Origin: Haematococcus lacustris
Lineage: Eukaryota; Chlorophyta; Chlorophyceae; Chlamydomonadales; Haematococcaceae
DNA length: 64,000 nt
Assembly: GCA_030144725.1 (NCBI GenBank)
Contig: JASKMD010000003.1
Span: 500,852 to 564,851, forward strand
Direction: 5' to 3'
Of this stretch, positions 22,546-31,495 are shown in pieces. Position numbers and translations under genes: made by a program. Every line of letters starts with the position of its first letter. Position 1 is the stretch's first letter. The notes beneath the pieces are model-generated. The model was not told the origin of the DNA. It saw nothing but the letters and a program-made list of their open reading frames with translations, and ran no database searches.

Positions 22546-23799
22546 GTTCGACACGCAAAACAAGACATGCGGGCTGGAAGCCCTTCGTCACTGCCCCTTG
22601 TCACTTGCCTGCAACCTGCAGCCACCGGCAGCCCCACCACCACCCTTTCTCCAGTTACGTTGACACTCGTTGTAAACACTACCAACGCCTGGCACACCGC
22701 CCAGGCATACACGCCAACCTCTTGCTGAATCATCATCATCAGACCAAAACACGAGCCTCAGACCACAGACCACACCACCAGCCGTGTTACAAGGCTGTGT
22801 CTCCACCTTCCATTGTTACCTGGCACGCTGCCTTAACATCCACGGCCAGGTCAGGATCAAACCTCCTACCACAGAGTTGTAAGGCACAGTTACACACCAC
22901 TGATCACAGTCCACTGGCTCAATCTACCATCAGGCCAACCCATCAGGCCAACCCACAACCCAAGGCATCAACCATCACGGTTACAATCTAAGGCCACATC
23001 AACCTACACTATTGCAGAGCTCAGTCATCAGGCCTTGCAGCCACAAAAGCACAGCAACCACAACCTTCTACATGTGGTAACAGTACACAACCCTCTACAC
23101 AACCAGAGCACAACATCACAACATCAGACCACTGACTACAACACACTGGCAGCAAACACATCACTACCCTAACCATGAGACACTAAACGCCATGAGACCG
23201 CCACAGTCCTTTCTTCAAGTCCACCTGCAGAAAACACGACATACCACCACAATCAGCATGCAGAAGCAATGACACAGAAGCAGCAAGCAGCTCACTGGTC
23301 AGCATCCTCACAGATTGATCGTCACCACAGAGGCAGAGCAGAGCGCAACCAACCACAACGGATATAAGCACCTGCCAATGCAAGCTGTTGTCTCCAGCTG
23401 CCTACCTGAAAGCACATCGCCAGCTGTAAAGCTGTGACCACATAGCTGAGACCAGCTGACCCTATGACACCAACAGCCGAGCTGTGAGCAATCCATTGTC
23501 ACCAGCTAACTACAGCTGCCCAGCTGAGCGCACCATCATGACAGAACATCTAGCTACAACAAGCATCTCCTGCTACCCAGCCAGGATCAATACCGTGGAC
23601 AACCTGCATAGCAGGTCAGCACATCAATGGCATGACAAGCAGAGCTAGGCCAGCTCAGCAGCCAGCCACAACAATCAAGCCGCTAGCTGCATAGCTTGCG
23701 CACACTCACACGCCCAGCACCAGTCAGCGGACGCGCTGTCACGCCGAGCTAACTTCCATGTGTACACCTCCGTCTTGGGAGTGAACACACACTGAAGGG

Positions 23800-24599
23800 C
23801 GTTCCGTCGTCCTGGGCATACATACCCAAATACTCCAGGCATTCCGACTGCCAAGGGAACGGAGTCGCTCTCCGCAACCCATCCGCACATCGATGAGCAA
23901 TCAGCGACTGCAGATCCACAGTACCAGCGCCTCCTAGCGGCTGCACTGGCTGGCAAATCCCGCCAGTTTCAAATCCAGGGAAACCTCATGTACCACACTG
24001 GACGGGGGACTCGCCGGCTTTACATCCCGGTGGGACCCATGCGCACCGCCCTACTCCGTGAAGCACATGACATCCCCATCTCCGGACATCTCGGTAGGGA
24101 CAAAACCTACGCACAACTATCACGCCATTTCTTTTGGCCCCGCATGGCAGCATCAGTTCACAACTACGTCCGCACCTGCACACACTGCCAACGAAGCAAA
24201 TCCAACACAGCCAAACCAATCGGTCTTCTACATCCCCTTCCTATTCCTCAGCACCGCTGGGAACATGTCAGCATGGACCTCATCACTCAGCTGCCCTCCA
24301 CTACGGCTGGACACGATGCCATTGTTGTCTTCGTCGATAAGCTCACCAAAATGATCCACGCTGTCCCCACTACCACCACAATCTCAACAACTACCATCTC
24401 ATACTATCACCATCTTCTCTTACTATCTTCTCGTGCTACCACTATCTTTGCTTTCTTATGCTTCTCTCCATTCGGCCCATTTCATTCCTGGACGATGTCT
24501 TCACCGTCAGCTGACACAAGCTCTACTGTGGACACCGAGACTACATCAAGACCTTTAGTTCGTGCTCTCTTGCATGAGACTTGCATGAGGTTTGCATGA
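23800..24599 (+). pseudogene. Retrotransposon integrase fragment (H2C2 zinc finger and start of the core)
   Basis: The frame through an ATG at 23988 (open upstream to about 23.8 kb) contains REAHDIPISGHLGRDKTYAQ, then LSRHFFWPRMAASVHNYVRT, then CTHCQRSK: the H-x3-H...C-x2-C integrase zinc finger. It continues with WEHVSMDLITQLPSTTAGHD and AIVVFVDKLTKMIHAVP, the first part of a Ty3/gypsy-type integrase core with the first catalytic Asp. The rest of the core (the second Asp and the Glu) is absent, replaced by Thr/Ser/Leu-rich sequence up to a stop at 24599. It cannot encode an active enzyme. Confidence 0.88.
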
Positions 24600-24710
24600 T
24601 TGCTTGTTTGCATGTAGCCTGTGCATGTCTGCTTTTCACTTGCCTGCTTGCTCTGTGATCGCATGACTGTTTTTCCCAGACGCTAGAAGCTCCGGGACGT
24701 AGCTTTTTAG

Positions 24711-24722
24711 AGTGGGGGAGAG
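24711..24722 (+). promoter_or_regulatory. Polypurine tract of the LTR retrotransposon
   Basis: AGTGGGGGAGAG immediately precedes the 3' LTR, where plus-strand DNA synthesis is primed in LTR retroelements. Confidence 0.8.
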
Positions 24723-25879
24723 TGTTACAGTTCAACTTCAGACCTGGTATTAGGGTAGTTCCCCCCCCAAGCTAATATTAGTATTAGCAATAATAGCAAG
24801 CCAACCATATTAGCTCATATTAGCTCCCGATCCTTGTCGCGCCTTCGTTCGCTTCCTAGCGCGATGGCTGCGCCTGGCGGCGCTGCGACATCTGCGCCCC
24901 TGGTTGATGATGCGCCGTCGGAGGCCGCCTTCTGAACTCATGGGGACCCAACATGGGTCATGCAAGTCTCTCAGTACTCTATCAATACCGCATCGTTTTC
25001 AATAGCGTTTATCAAGTTGGTAGATGTAAAACTATGCGCGTCATATGACCACCAGCGCAAGCCATTGCAGTCTTTGCTCGCGGGCTGCCCCATGTGACCG
25101 CGAACAAATCACAGCTGCCTCATGTGACCGCGAACAAACCCCTGCGCACTTGGACGGGGTGACAAATGGAATGACAAATGAATAAGGCAGCGTTGAACAT
25201 GAGCAGCTGGGAGTGGCTCAGTGCCGTAGTGACCGGTCACCTCTTTTGCATTTTTTGTTCTCATGTAGTTCAATGGAGTGTTTGTCAATTCCCAGCACCT
25301 CACGTGCCCCCTTACAGCTACCCTAAGCCCTTACAACAAATTTCTTTTGTTACACGGACGGCTATCTCTTGACAGACACGAAAGATAGCGAAGACTCTGC
25401 GTTTGGCAGGGATAGAGCAATGTACCTCTCGATCCCCGGCTGCCCGGCCGCCACTTTAGCTAATATTAGCTCATAGGAGCGCTAATATTAGCTATAGTAG
25501 CAGTTTTGGCTCGGAGCTAATATTAGCGGACATACCCTACCTGGTATGCATGAGTTTTGAATGCGCTTGCAAGTCTTTTTAGCCTTGCATGCGTGAGATG
25601 TGACTTTCGGTTTACTTAAGCTGAGGCCAGGCAGGATTCGGGAGGGATGGATTCACGGAGGATGTCATTCAAACATACTACTCGGGATCACTGATTGGAG
25701 AACTAAGAAGAATGTAGAGACATGTAAGGATGGATCCTGGCGACTCGGTGTCTGAAGCGCGCTACTTCCAGAGTACGAAAGCATCAGCAACAGCCACTAA
25801 GCAGCCACTACCACTGTCGGAATAGATTCTGGCCTCCGCCGCCTGCCATGTATACTGCTGCCCCGGCTATACTCTAACA
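24723..25879 (+). repeat. 3' long terminal repeat, interrupted by a hAT element
   Basis: Matches the 5' LTR at 24723-24750 and from 25548 to 25879; the gap between is the hAT insertion and one copy of its CCTGGTAT duplication. Confidence 0.93.
24743..25547. mobile_element. hAT-type non-autonomous DNA element (24751-25539)
   Basis: The 8-bp duplication CCTGGTAT (24743-24750, 25540-25547) surrounds a 789-bp element with inverted ends TAGGGTA. Inside each end are repeated AATATTAGC motifs (24768-24825 and about 25460-25528), like the sub-terminal transposase-binding repeats of hAT elements. An 8-bp duplication with TAGGG termini is typical of hAT. There is no transposase frame. A copy of dispersed repeat family 1 lies inside, at about 24945-25140. 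Confidence 0.9.
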
Positions 25880-26014
25880 CCTGCCCCTGCCACGGCCGAA
25901 TGCTGCGTAGGCCGAATGCATGCTCTGCGACAAACCCGCCTCTGCTATCGCTCTAGCCGCAGCTGCCTCGTGGGCGGCTGCGAAAGCTGTCACATCGCGT
26001 GCGACAGCTGCCTC

Positions 26015-26512
26015 TCAATTCGCAGCGTCTATAGGCTGAAGGATCGAGGTCAGCAGGCTCTGTTTCAGCTTTGGCGCCATATACCATAGAGTTATGGTGA
26101 ACTTGAGGGTGCTGCTACAAATTTGGCCGCATCTCAAACAAATGGTGATACAATTTGGTGACGAGTTGATTTGGTGAAATCACCAACAGGGCGTATCAGT
26201 ATGGTATTCTGCTACGTAGTCATTACTGGCTTAGCGTGAAGCAGACTTCGCGGTCATCGCATGCCGCATGGTGCTACGCCAGTCGCACACTTCCCGGCAT
26301 TGGGACTTCCATGCTAAGGTAGTGCATTTTCAGGGAAGGTCTGACTCGAGGACGCACTCATCACAGGCACTCAACCCTAACAGCCTGGCAGCACCAAGCA
26401 CTAGAAGCAGCCACAGGCATGCCCACCACCATGTTTGCGTGTGGAATAGCATAACGTGTAAGTTGATGGAGCAAGGGAGAGAGAGGGGGGGTCGGAGCGA
26501 CAGCTAGGTACC
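26015..26512. other. Intergenic; 3' flank of the alpha1 gene
   Basis: No gene supported. 26205-26460 (TATTCTGCTACGTAGTCATT onward) is closely repeated at 43832-44090, marking the edge of a segmental duplication that extends into the alpha genes. Confidence 0.65.
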
Positions 26513-27812
26513 TTATTCCCTCGACGTATCCAACGCCTCGCTGCCCTTGCGCGACTCCTGTGCCGCTGCTGCCGCCTTGCTCGGCGTGCCCAACAGCGCG
26601 TTGACTTTGGTCAACACCGCCTCGCACGCCCTGGCCACATCGCTAGCTTGCTGCGGCTGGGCTGCAGCAGCGGCTGCGATGTCCGTGTGCGGGCAGTGCG
26701 CGATGCAGTCGTAGCTAATTGTCTGCCACATGGTCATCATGGCGCGCTGGCATGCCGCCAGGCCTTCACCTGAGCACCGACTGAGCACTCCTGCCGCCTG
26801 GCAGCCAACCACCACCGCCAACATCTGCTTCAAGCTCTGCAACACAGGGTTCTGGCAGGTCACATTCCCTACACCTCATGCTCACACTGCCCACACCAAA
26901 CTTCCACCCATGTCACACTGCCCATGCGTCACTCCTTACCGCCGCTACGCGTAGTTTGGGGATCTTGGCGGCTGTGGAGCGGAGCCTCTTGCGCATGCGG
27001 CCTGCCATGGCCAGCAGCACCTCCCACCTGCCCTCCCCCTGCTGCTGCACCTACAAGGACCAGGCAGCCGGGTGTTGGGGTGGGCTGAGACCCAGCAGCA
27101 GGGGCAAGCAGGGATGCCAGGCAGCAGGAATAGCCCTCCTGGCCCCTTCACTCTCTGCTGCCTTTGATGCCTTTGCAGACCAGAGGAAGAGGCCTCCTGG
27201 CCCCTGCACCCTCTGATGCCTGCTCCCACCACCACCTAGCAGCCCCTGGTGCCTCTGCTGCCGCCCTGCCCCTGCGGCCCCCGCTCAGCCGCCCCACTGA
27301 CCTCTTGCACGGACTGGGCAGCAGCCCCGACCAGCATATTGGCGGTCATAGGCTGAGCCCGCTGCAGCGGGTTGACCAGGTCAGGCAGGTACGCATAGCT
27401 CGCCTTCACCGCTGCCATCCACCACGCCAGGTTGTGTTCAGTGCCAGCAGTCGCCTCCACCACATACGTCACAAACAGCTGCCAGAACGGCTCCAGCTTC
27501 TCCACCCACCCCGGCCCCTGCTGACCTCCCATGGCTGTGGGGCCTGATGCTGTTGGGCTGAGGCTGGCGGGGCGGGGGCTGGAGAGGGAGGAGGGGTCGT
27601 GAGCAGCCTGCGCTGCGCCGTGTTGTCGTGTAGGCCCACCGCCAGCTGCGCCAGGTCCGCCATGGCGACAGCCCACAGCCTGTCAGTGAGCAGGAAGGCG
27701 CAGGCCAGCTCCAGCCGCTGCAGGTCCAGGGCCAGGCTGGCGGCGGTGAGGTACAACCTGACCACACGGCGGGCGGCGGCTACGCACTCACGCTCGATCT
27801 CGTCCTCCCCTG
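26513..27812 (-). pseudogene. Unknown gene family alpha, copy 1 (multi-exon, probably incomplete)
   Basis: I do not recognise this family. Minus-strand exon-like blocks: 27812-27598 (RLYLTAASLALDLQRLELAC, then AFLLTDRLWAVAMADLAQLA); about 27530-27303 (WVEKLEPFWQLFVTYVVEAT, then TEHNLAWWMAAVKASYAYLP), ending at a GTCAGT donor; a short block near 26995-26950; and about 26862-26513 (LKQMLAVVVGCQAAGVLSRC, then GLAACQRAMMTMWQTISYDC). All are helical and soluble-looking. Related copies lie at 44.3-45.4 kb and 50.3-51.7 kb. The block found there as VVSSLMQALVAA is missing here. Strand is opposite to the neighbouring F-box-like gene A, which starts 1.2 kb to the right. Confidence 0.5.
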
Positions 27813-27814
27813 GG

Positions 27815-27933
27815 GGTCACAAGGCTTGGGGCCATGCACAGTCGAGCTGACACGGCTTGTGCGGAACTCATCCACAACCACCATCCTGTTAGGTCCGGCA
27901 AATGTTTTGGGCCTGCTAGGCTGCTCCACCACC
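27815..27933 (-). pseudogene. Fanzor (TnpB-like) nuclease fragment, zinc-finger region
   Basis: On the minus strand the frame reads VEQPSRPKTFAGPNRMVVVD then EFRTSRVSSTVHGPKPC. A V-V-V-D-E-F-R-T-S-R-V-S-S core is the algal version of the TnpB/Fanzor motif around the zinc ribbon (TSxxCSxC, with the cysteines replaced) between RuvC-II and RuvC-III. Only about 40 residues remain; the rest is cut off by the GGGGC repeat on one side and alpha1 sequence on the other. The alpha2 and alpha3 copies lack this insertion. The assignment relies on remembered family motifs. Confidence 0.45.
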
Positions 27934-27934
27934 T

Positions 27935-28424
27935 GGGCGGGGCGGGGCGGGGCGGGGCGGGGCGGGGCGGGGCGGGGCGGGGCGGGGCGGGGCGGGGCGG
28001 GGCGGGGCGGGGCGGGGCGGGGCGGGGCGGGGCGGGGCGGGGCGGGGCGGGGCGGGGCGGGGCGGGGCGGGGCGGGGCGGGGCGGGGCGGGGCGGGGCGG
28101 GGCGGGGCGGGGCGGGGCGGGGCGGGGCGGGGCGGGGCGGGGCGGGGCGGGGCGGGGCGGGGCGGGGCGGGGCGGGGCGGGGCGGGGCGGGGCGGGGCGG
28201 GGCGGGGCGGGGCGGGGCGGGGCGGGGCGGGGCGGGGCGGGGCGGGGCGGGGCGGGGCGGGGCGGGGCGGGGCGGGGCGGGGCGGGGCGGGGCGGGGCGG
28301 GGCGGGGCGGGGCGGGGCGGGGCGGGGCGGGGCGGGGCGGGGCGGGGCGGGGCGGGGCGGGGCGGGGCGGGGCGGGGCGGGGCGGGGCGGGGCGGGGCGG
28401 GGCGGGGCGGGGCGGGGCGGGGCG
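27935..28424. repeat. (GGGGC)n pentanucleotide microsatellite, about 98 units
   Basis: About 490 bp of uninterrupted GGGGC. The plus strand is a strong G-quadruplex former. It lies between the Fanzor fragment and the 5' flank of F-box-like gene A. All six frames through it are open and repetitive, but they are not genes. Confidence 0.97.
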
Positions 28425-28887
28425 AGGTGGCTCGCTGGGTTGCCAACATTGTGAACATTGAAGCATAGTATTCGGCTCGGTTTCCTGTCATCTGCTGTCA
28501 GTTGGGGGCGCCTGATATCCACCCAACAGAGCTACAACGTCAGCATGACCTTCATATGCACGTGCAATGTCATTTCAAATGTGTCATCCATAAACTAGGC
28601 ACCCTAGCTATGATTCAGAACGTGTGGCACTCGTGCAGGTGACAGTGTTTACATGGGCTTTCCTATCATCGTACATGCTTAGGGGCCAGACCCTCCCGAC
28701 TCTGACAATCAATAGAATACCAATCCAAGTAGACAATCATGTCATGGGTCACTGCGCGGCATGCCACAGTCATGAATCCAGAGCACGTAGCCCCAGCGTT
28801 AGATTATCGCATCCCGCTACAGGCGACGGAGTTATAGACAAAGAGCTGTGCTGTCCTGTGGGCACGTCGCTGACGCCTTGCAGAAGG
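28425..28887 (+). repeat. Duplicated 5' flank of F-box-like gene A
   Basis: 28474-28735 matches 40262-40519 and 28726-28890 matches about 41404-41565. In the second locus the two halves are separated by an 0.89-kb insertion. It includes the widespread motif GTCAGTTGGGGGCGCCTGA. The promoter of gene A is expected here; no clear TATA box is seen. Confidence 0.75.
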
Positions 28888-28980
28888 GTAGGTCCTGCTG
28901 TGCACCCACCGCCGTGCACCAACACTCCTAAGCTCTGCAGTACTCATTGTCTTGCTTTGCGATCTTTGTTGGCGACGTAG
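28888..28980 (+). other. Probable 5' UTR intron of gene A
   Basis: The donor GGTAGGT and the acceptor ACGTAG lie six bases before the conserved ATG. The same layout, at 79-93 bp, precedes copies B (41563-41655), C (46763-46841), D (53093-53171) and E (60138-60217). Confidence 0.55.
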
Positions 28981-28985
28981 ACCTG

Positions 28986-30882
28986 ATGGAGAAGTCGTCA
29001 GCAGGCGACGTGAGCAAGGGCAAGCAACTGCCGGGCCTGCAGGGCTTGCCAGCGGAACTTCTGGATGCGGTCCTGCGCCAGCTGGATGCAAGCAGCAGGC
29101 TGCCAGTCTTCAGGACCAGCAAGCTCCTGGCCACAGCTCTTCTGCGGGTAGTTCCAAGGATCCAGCTCACCTACCCAACCCAGCATGACATCATTGGGCA
29201 ACACCTTCGTGAGCTGGCTCCCTTCCTGACTGAGGTCCTGCGCAACAGGCAGCAACCAAAGCTGCACCTCACACTGCATCCAGCCAGGAACCTCATGGGT
29301 GCAATGTGGGAACGTCAGAAAGCAGAGCCAGCTGCTGCAGTATCATCAGCGGATGCGATCCGTATGATTGCCTGGATGCTGGGGGCAGTGCCGCTGTGTG
29401 GGGCAGTTGACTGCCTGGCTGTCAGCTGGCATAAAGGCGTACATTTCCCATGGGAGCCTGAGTCCAGCGCAGCCCTGGTGTCCTCCTTCCCCTCCCTGAC
29501 AAGCCTGAATTTCAGGAATGTCAAGATAAGCACAGGTCACTTGGCAACAGCTGCTGCTGCACGGCTGCTGCACCTGGACCTCAGGGGTGCCAGCATCATA
29601 CATGAAGGCCGGGTTGGCAGGTCCCCCTTCATTGGCAGCAGGTTGCAGAGGCTCAACCTGTGTGTCTGGGTTGGAGTGGACGGGACGCATAAGTACCTGT
29701 ATCGGCTGCTGCCCTTCCCACCCACCCTTACTCAGCTGGAAGTGACTGATGTGGATGATTTGGATCATAGCCAATGGTCCACACTGGCCGGTGCTGTGAG
29801 CAGCTTAACACAGTTGCAGCAGCTAAGGCTCTCGTGTGGGGACGGTGCTCCTAACGCGACGCGACTGCTGCGAGCGCTGGCCCACTTACCCAGCCTGCAC
29901 ACTCTGGTGCTGCGTTATTATGTGATGGGTCAGAAGCAGCTGGACGCCTTGCTGGCACTCACCCAGATCACACGCTTAGAGGTCTTCGACTTCTCTCGCC
30001 TAACCTCCTCCCGGGCCAGCGCAGCCTGCAGCTGGAGGCAGCTGAAAGTCTGGCACTTAGACTGGGTCACAGCCGCTCACCTGCCCTTGCACAGCCTCAC
30101 CCACCCTCTGTGCTTGCAACAGCTGGGGGCGGACATTGATGAACCGAGTATAGAGGTGCTGGCTGCAGCTGAGCTCAACCTGTGTGAGCACAACACGGCA
30201 GGGCTGGCGCTGAATGTGAGTTTGTGCCTGAGCAAGGCCACTGTGGACCTGCTGATTGAGCAATACCTCAGCCACAGCCACACTGCCCAGCACCTCTCCC
30301 ACCCCACTGTGGCCAGCAGCAGCCACTCGGGTCCCAGCACCAGCCTGGCCAGCAGCAGCCACTCAGGTCCCAGCACCAGCCTGGCCAGCAGCAGCCGCTC
30401 AGGGCCCAGCACCAGCCTGGCCAGCAGCAGCCACTCAGGTCCCAGTACCAGCCTGGCCAGCAGCAGCCACTCAGGGCCCAGCACCAGCCTGGCCAGCAGC
30501 AGCCGCTCAGGGCCCAGCACCAGCCTGGCCAGCAGCAGCCACTCAGGTCCCAGCACCAGCCTGGCCAGCAGCAGCCACTCAGGTCCCAGCACCAGCATGG
30601 CCAGCAGCAGCCACTCAGGGCCCAGCACCAGCCTGGCCAGCAGCAGCAGCCCTGAGGGGCACATCACGCCCAGGGGGCCCAGGCGGCAACATTGGGCAGA
30701 GGGTTCAGCAGGGGGGGTCAGCAGCAGGGGGTCAGGCTCTCATGCAGCGCCTGGGCCGTTGTGTGAAGGCGGTGGAAATCACAGGGCAGGGACTGAGCGA
30801 AGAATGTCTTTCCTCAGCCAATCTGCAAGCCATAGCTGTCCTGTTCCCGGATGCAGACATTGTGTTTGCCAAGAGGCGGTAG
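28986..30882 (+). pseudogene. F-box-like/LRR gene, copy A, with a +1 frameshift before the C-terminal block
   Basis: Start chosen at MEKSSAGDVSKG, the start shared with copies B-E. Residues about 15-60 form an F-box-like motif (LPGLQGLPAELLDAVLRQLD, then ASSRLPVFRTSKLLATALLR). Leu-rich repeats follow (FPSLTSLNFRNVKIS, RLLHLDLRGASI, LTQLEVTDVDDL, LPSLHTLVLRYYV). A tail of nine 12-residue units, SSSHSGPSTSLA, comes next. Near 30667-30680 the DNA reads CACGCCCAGGGGGCCC where copy B reads CACGCCAGGGGGGCC, a net extra base. The conserved ending (LMQRLGRCVKAVEITGQGLS to VFAKRR) is therefore in the next frame, stopping at 30882, while the unshifted frame runs to 31028. Likely role, SCF substrate adaptor, is inferred. 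Confidence 0.75.
30308..30650 (+). repeat. 36-bp coding minisatellite in copy A, 9 units
   Basis: Units of AGCAGCAGCCACTCAGGTCC plus CAGCACCAGCCTGGCC encode SSSHSGPSTSLA; some units carry Arg for His, and one has Met for Leu. Copy B has one unit, D one, E none. In copy C the same place is the assembly gap. Confidence 0.95.
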
Positions 30883-31495
30883 AACACTGCATGGCTGTGT
30901 GCCCTCCCTGCTACCCCACACTGCAACATGATGGCACGCAAGCCGGCTGGGGTGGGCTGAGGTGTGCTGTGAGGTGTTGCAGCACTGCCATGCTGTGCCG
31001 TGGTCATGTGCTGGGTAGTGATGGTTGACCCTGATCACGTCACCCAGATGAACCTGATGGTGGTGTAGTGATGCGTGGTGTGCCCTGCCTGACACAGGCC
31101 AAACCTGTAGTGTCAGCCAGTGGATGCCCTTATGTAGAGAAGGCTCAGACAATATGACTCAAAGCACTGGCACACAGCTGTTGCTGTCAATGTACGCACT
31201 CACCGCTGGCATAGGTGGGCTGTGGGGAGCTCAAGGTGAGGGAGGTTCTGGGCTTTCCTTGTGGCTCGATTAGTGGACCAGGAAAACAAGGTTACATTTC
31301 CGCTCTTCTCAGGCCTCCTTCTCAACTATCTTATCTCAATGTCGACAGGTTACTCCCTGCTGCTCTCATAAGCGGAGGATGCCACTCAGCTCTGGCATGT
31401 TGCTGTCGAAATGCAAAGTAACCAAACCTAACCAAAACTAATCCCAAGACAGGAAAAGGCTAGCTCGAGCACGCAGCTAACAGCGTGTACCGAAG
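30883..31495. other. 3' flank of gene A and 5' flank of the ankyrin-RING gene
   Basis: No coding sequence supported. 30883-31380 is closely repeated after copy B (43260-43790) and partly after copy C, including GGGCTTTCCTTGTGGCTCG and GGTTACTCCCTGCTGCTCTC. The duplication stops near 31.4 kb, just before the unique ankyrin-RING gene. Confidence 0.65.

Larger units (their letters stand above)
21801..25879 (+). mobile_element. Ty3/gypsy-type LTR retrotransposon, internally deleted
   Basis: The 5' LTR (21801-22160) and 3' LTR (24723-25879) both begin TGTTACAG and end CTCTAACA, and they are flanked by the 5-bp duplication CCTGC (21796-21800, 25880-25884). The 3' LTR contains a 789-bp hAT element plus an 8-bp duplication; subtracting these leaves exactly 360 bp, the size of the 5' LTR. 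I see about one base difference (ATGCATACT versus ATGTATACT), so insertion was recent. A purine-rich tract, AGTGGGGGAGAG, lies directly before the 3' LTR. Only the integrase region is recognisable inside; gag, protease and reverse transcriptase are missing, so it needed help in trans to move. Confidence 0.9.
21418..25921 (-). pseudogene. RG/RGG-rich protein gene split by an LTR retrotransposon
   Basis: Minus-strand coding sequence. A candidate start ATG at 25921 reads MHSAYAAFGRGRGR up to 25880. The frame then resumes beyond the retrotransposon (21800 downward) with a long alternating Arg-Gly tract, followed by QPLSDSDEDDIVTQALRAAA and a Ser/Asp/Glu-rich tail (SDSESDSEDDEAVMEAA), ending at a TAG at 21418. 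The tract is encoded by a (CAGGGG)n hexamer. RG-rich tails usually bind RNA and are arginine-methylated, which is inference here. The retrotransposon, with a CCTGC duplication, sits exactly within the hexamer tract, so the present gene is interrupted. An upstream exon may precede 25921, since the frame stays open to 26014. Confidence 0.6.

Noticed and set aside
22162..23700. gag, protease or reverse transcriptase in the LTR element
   Set aside because: I looked for the retroviral-type zinc knuckle, D-T/S-G and F/Y-x-D-D motifs on the plus strand and saw none; the interior is mostly Thr/Pro/His-rich with stops.
27780..28522. Long frames of Pro-Arg-Ala or Gly-Arg-Ala repeats in five of the six frames
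   Set aside because: Produced by the GGGGC pentamer, which contains no stop codon in any frame. Only the short flanking Fanzor-like stretch is meaningful.
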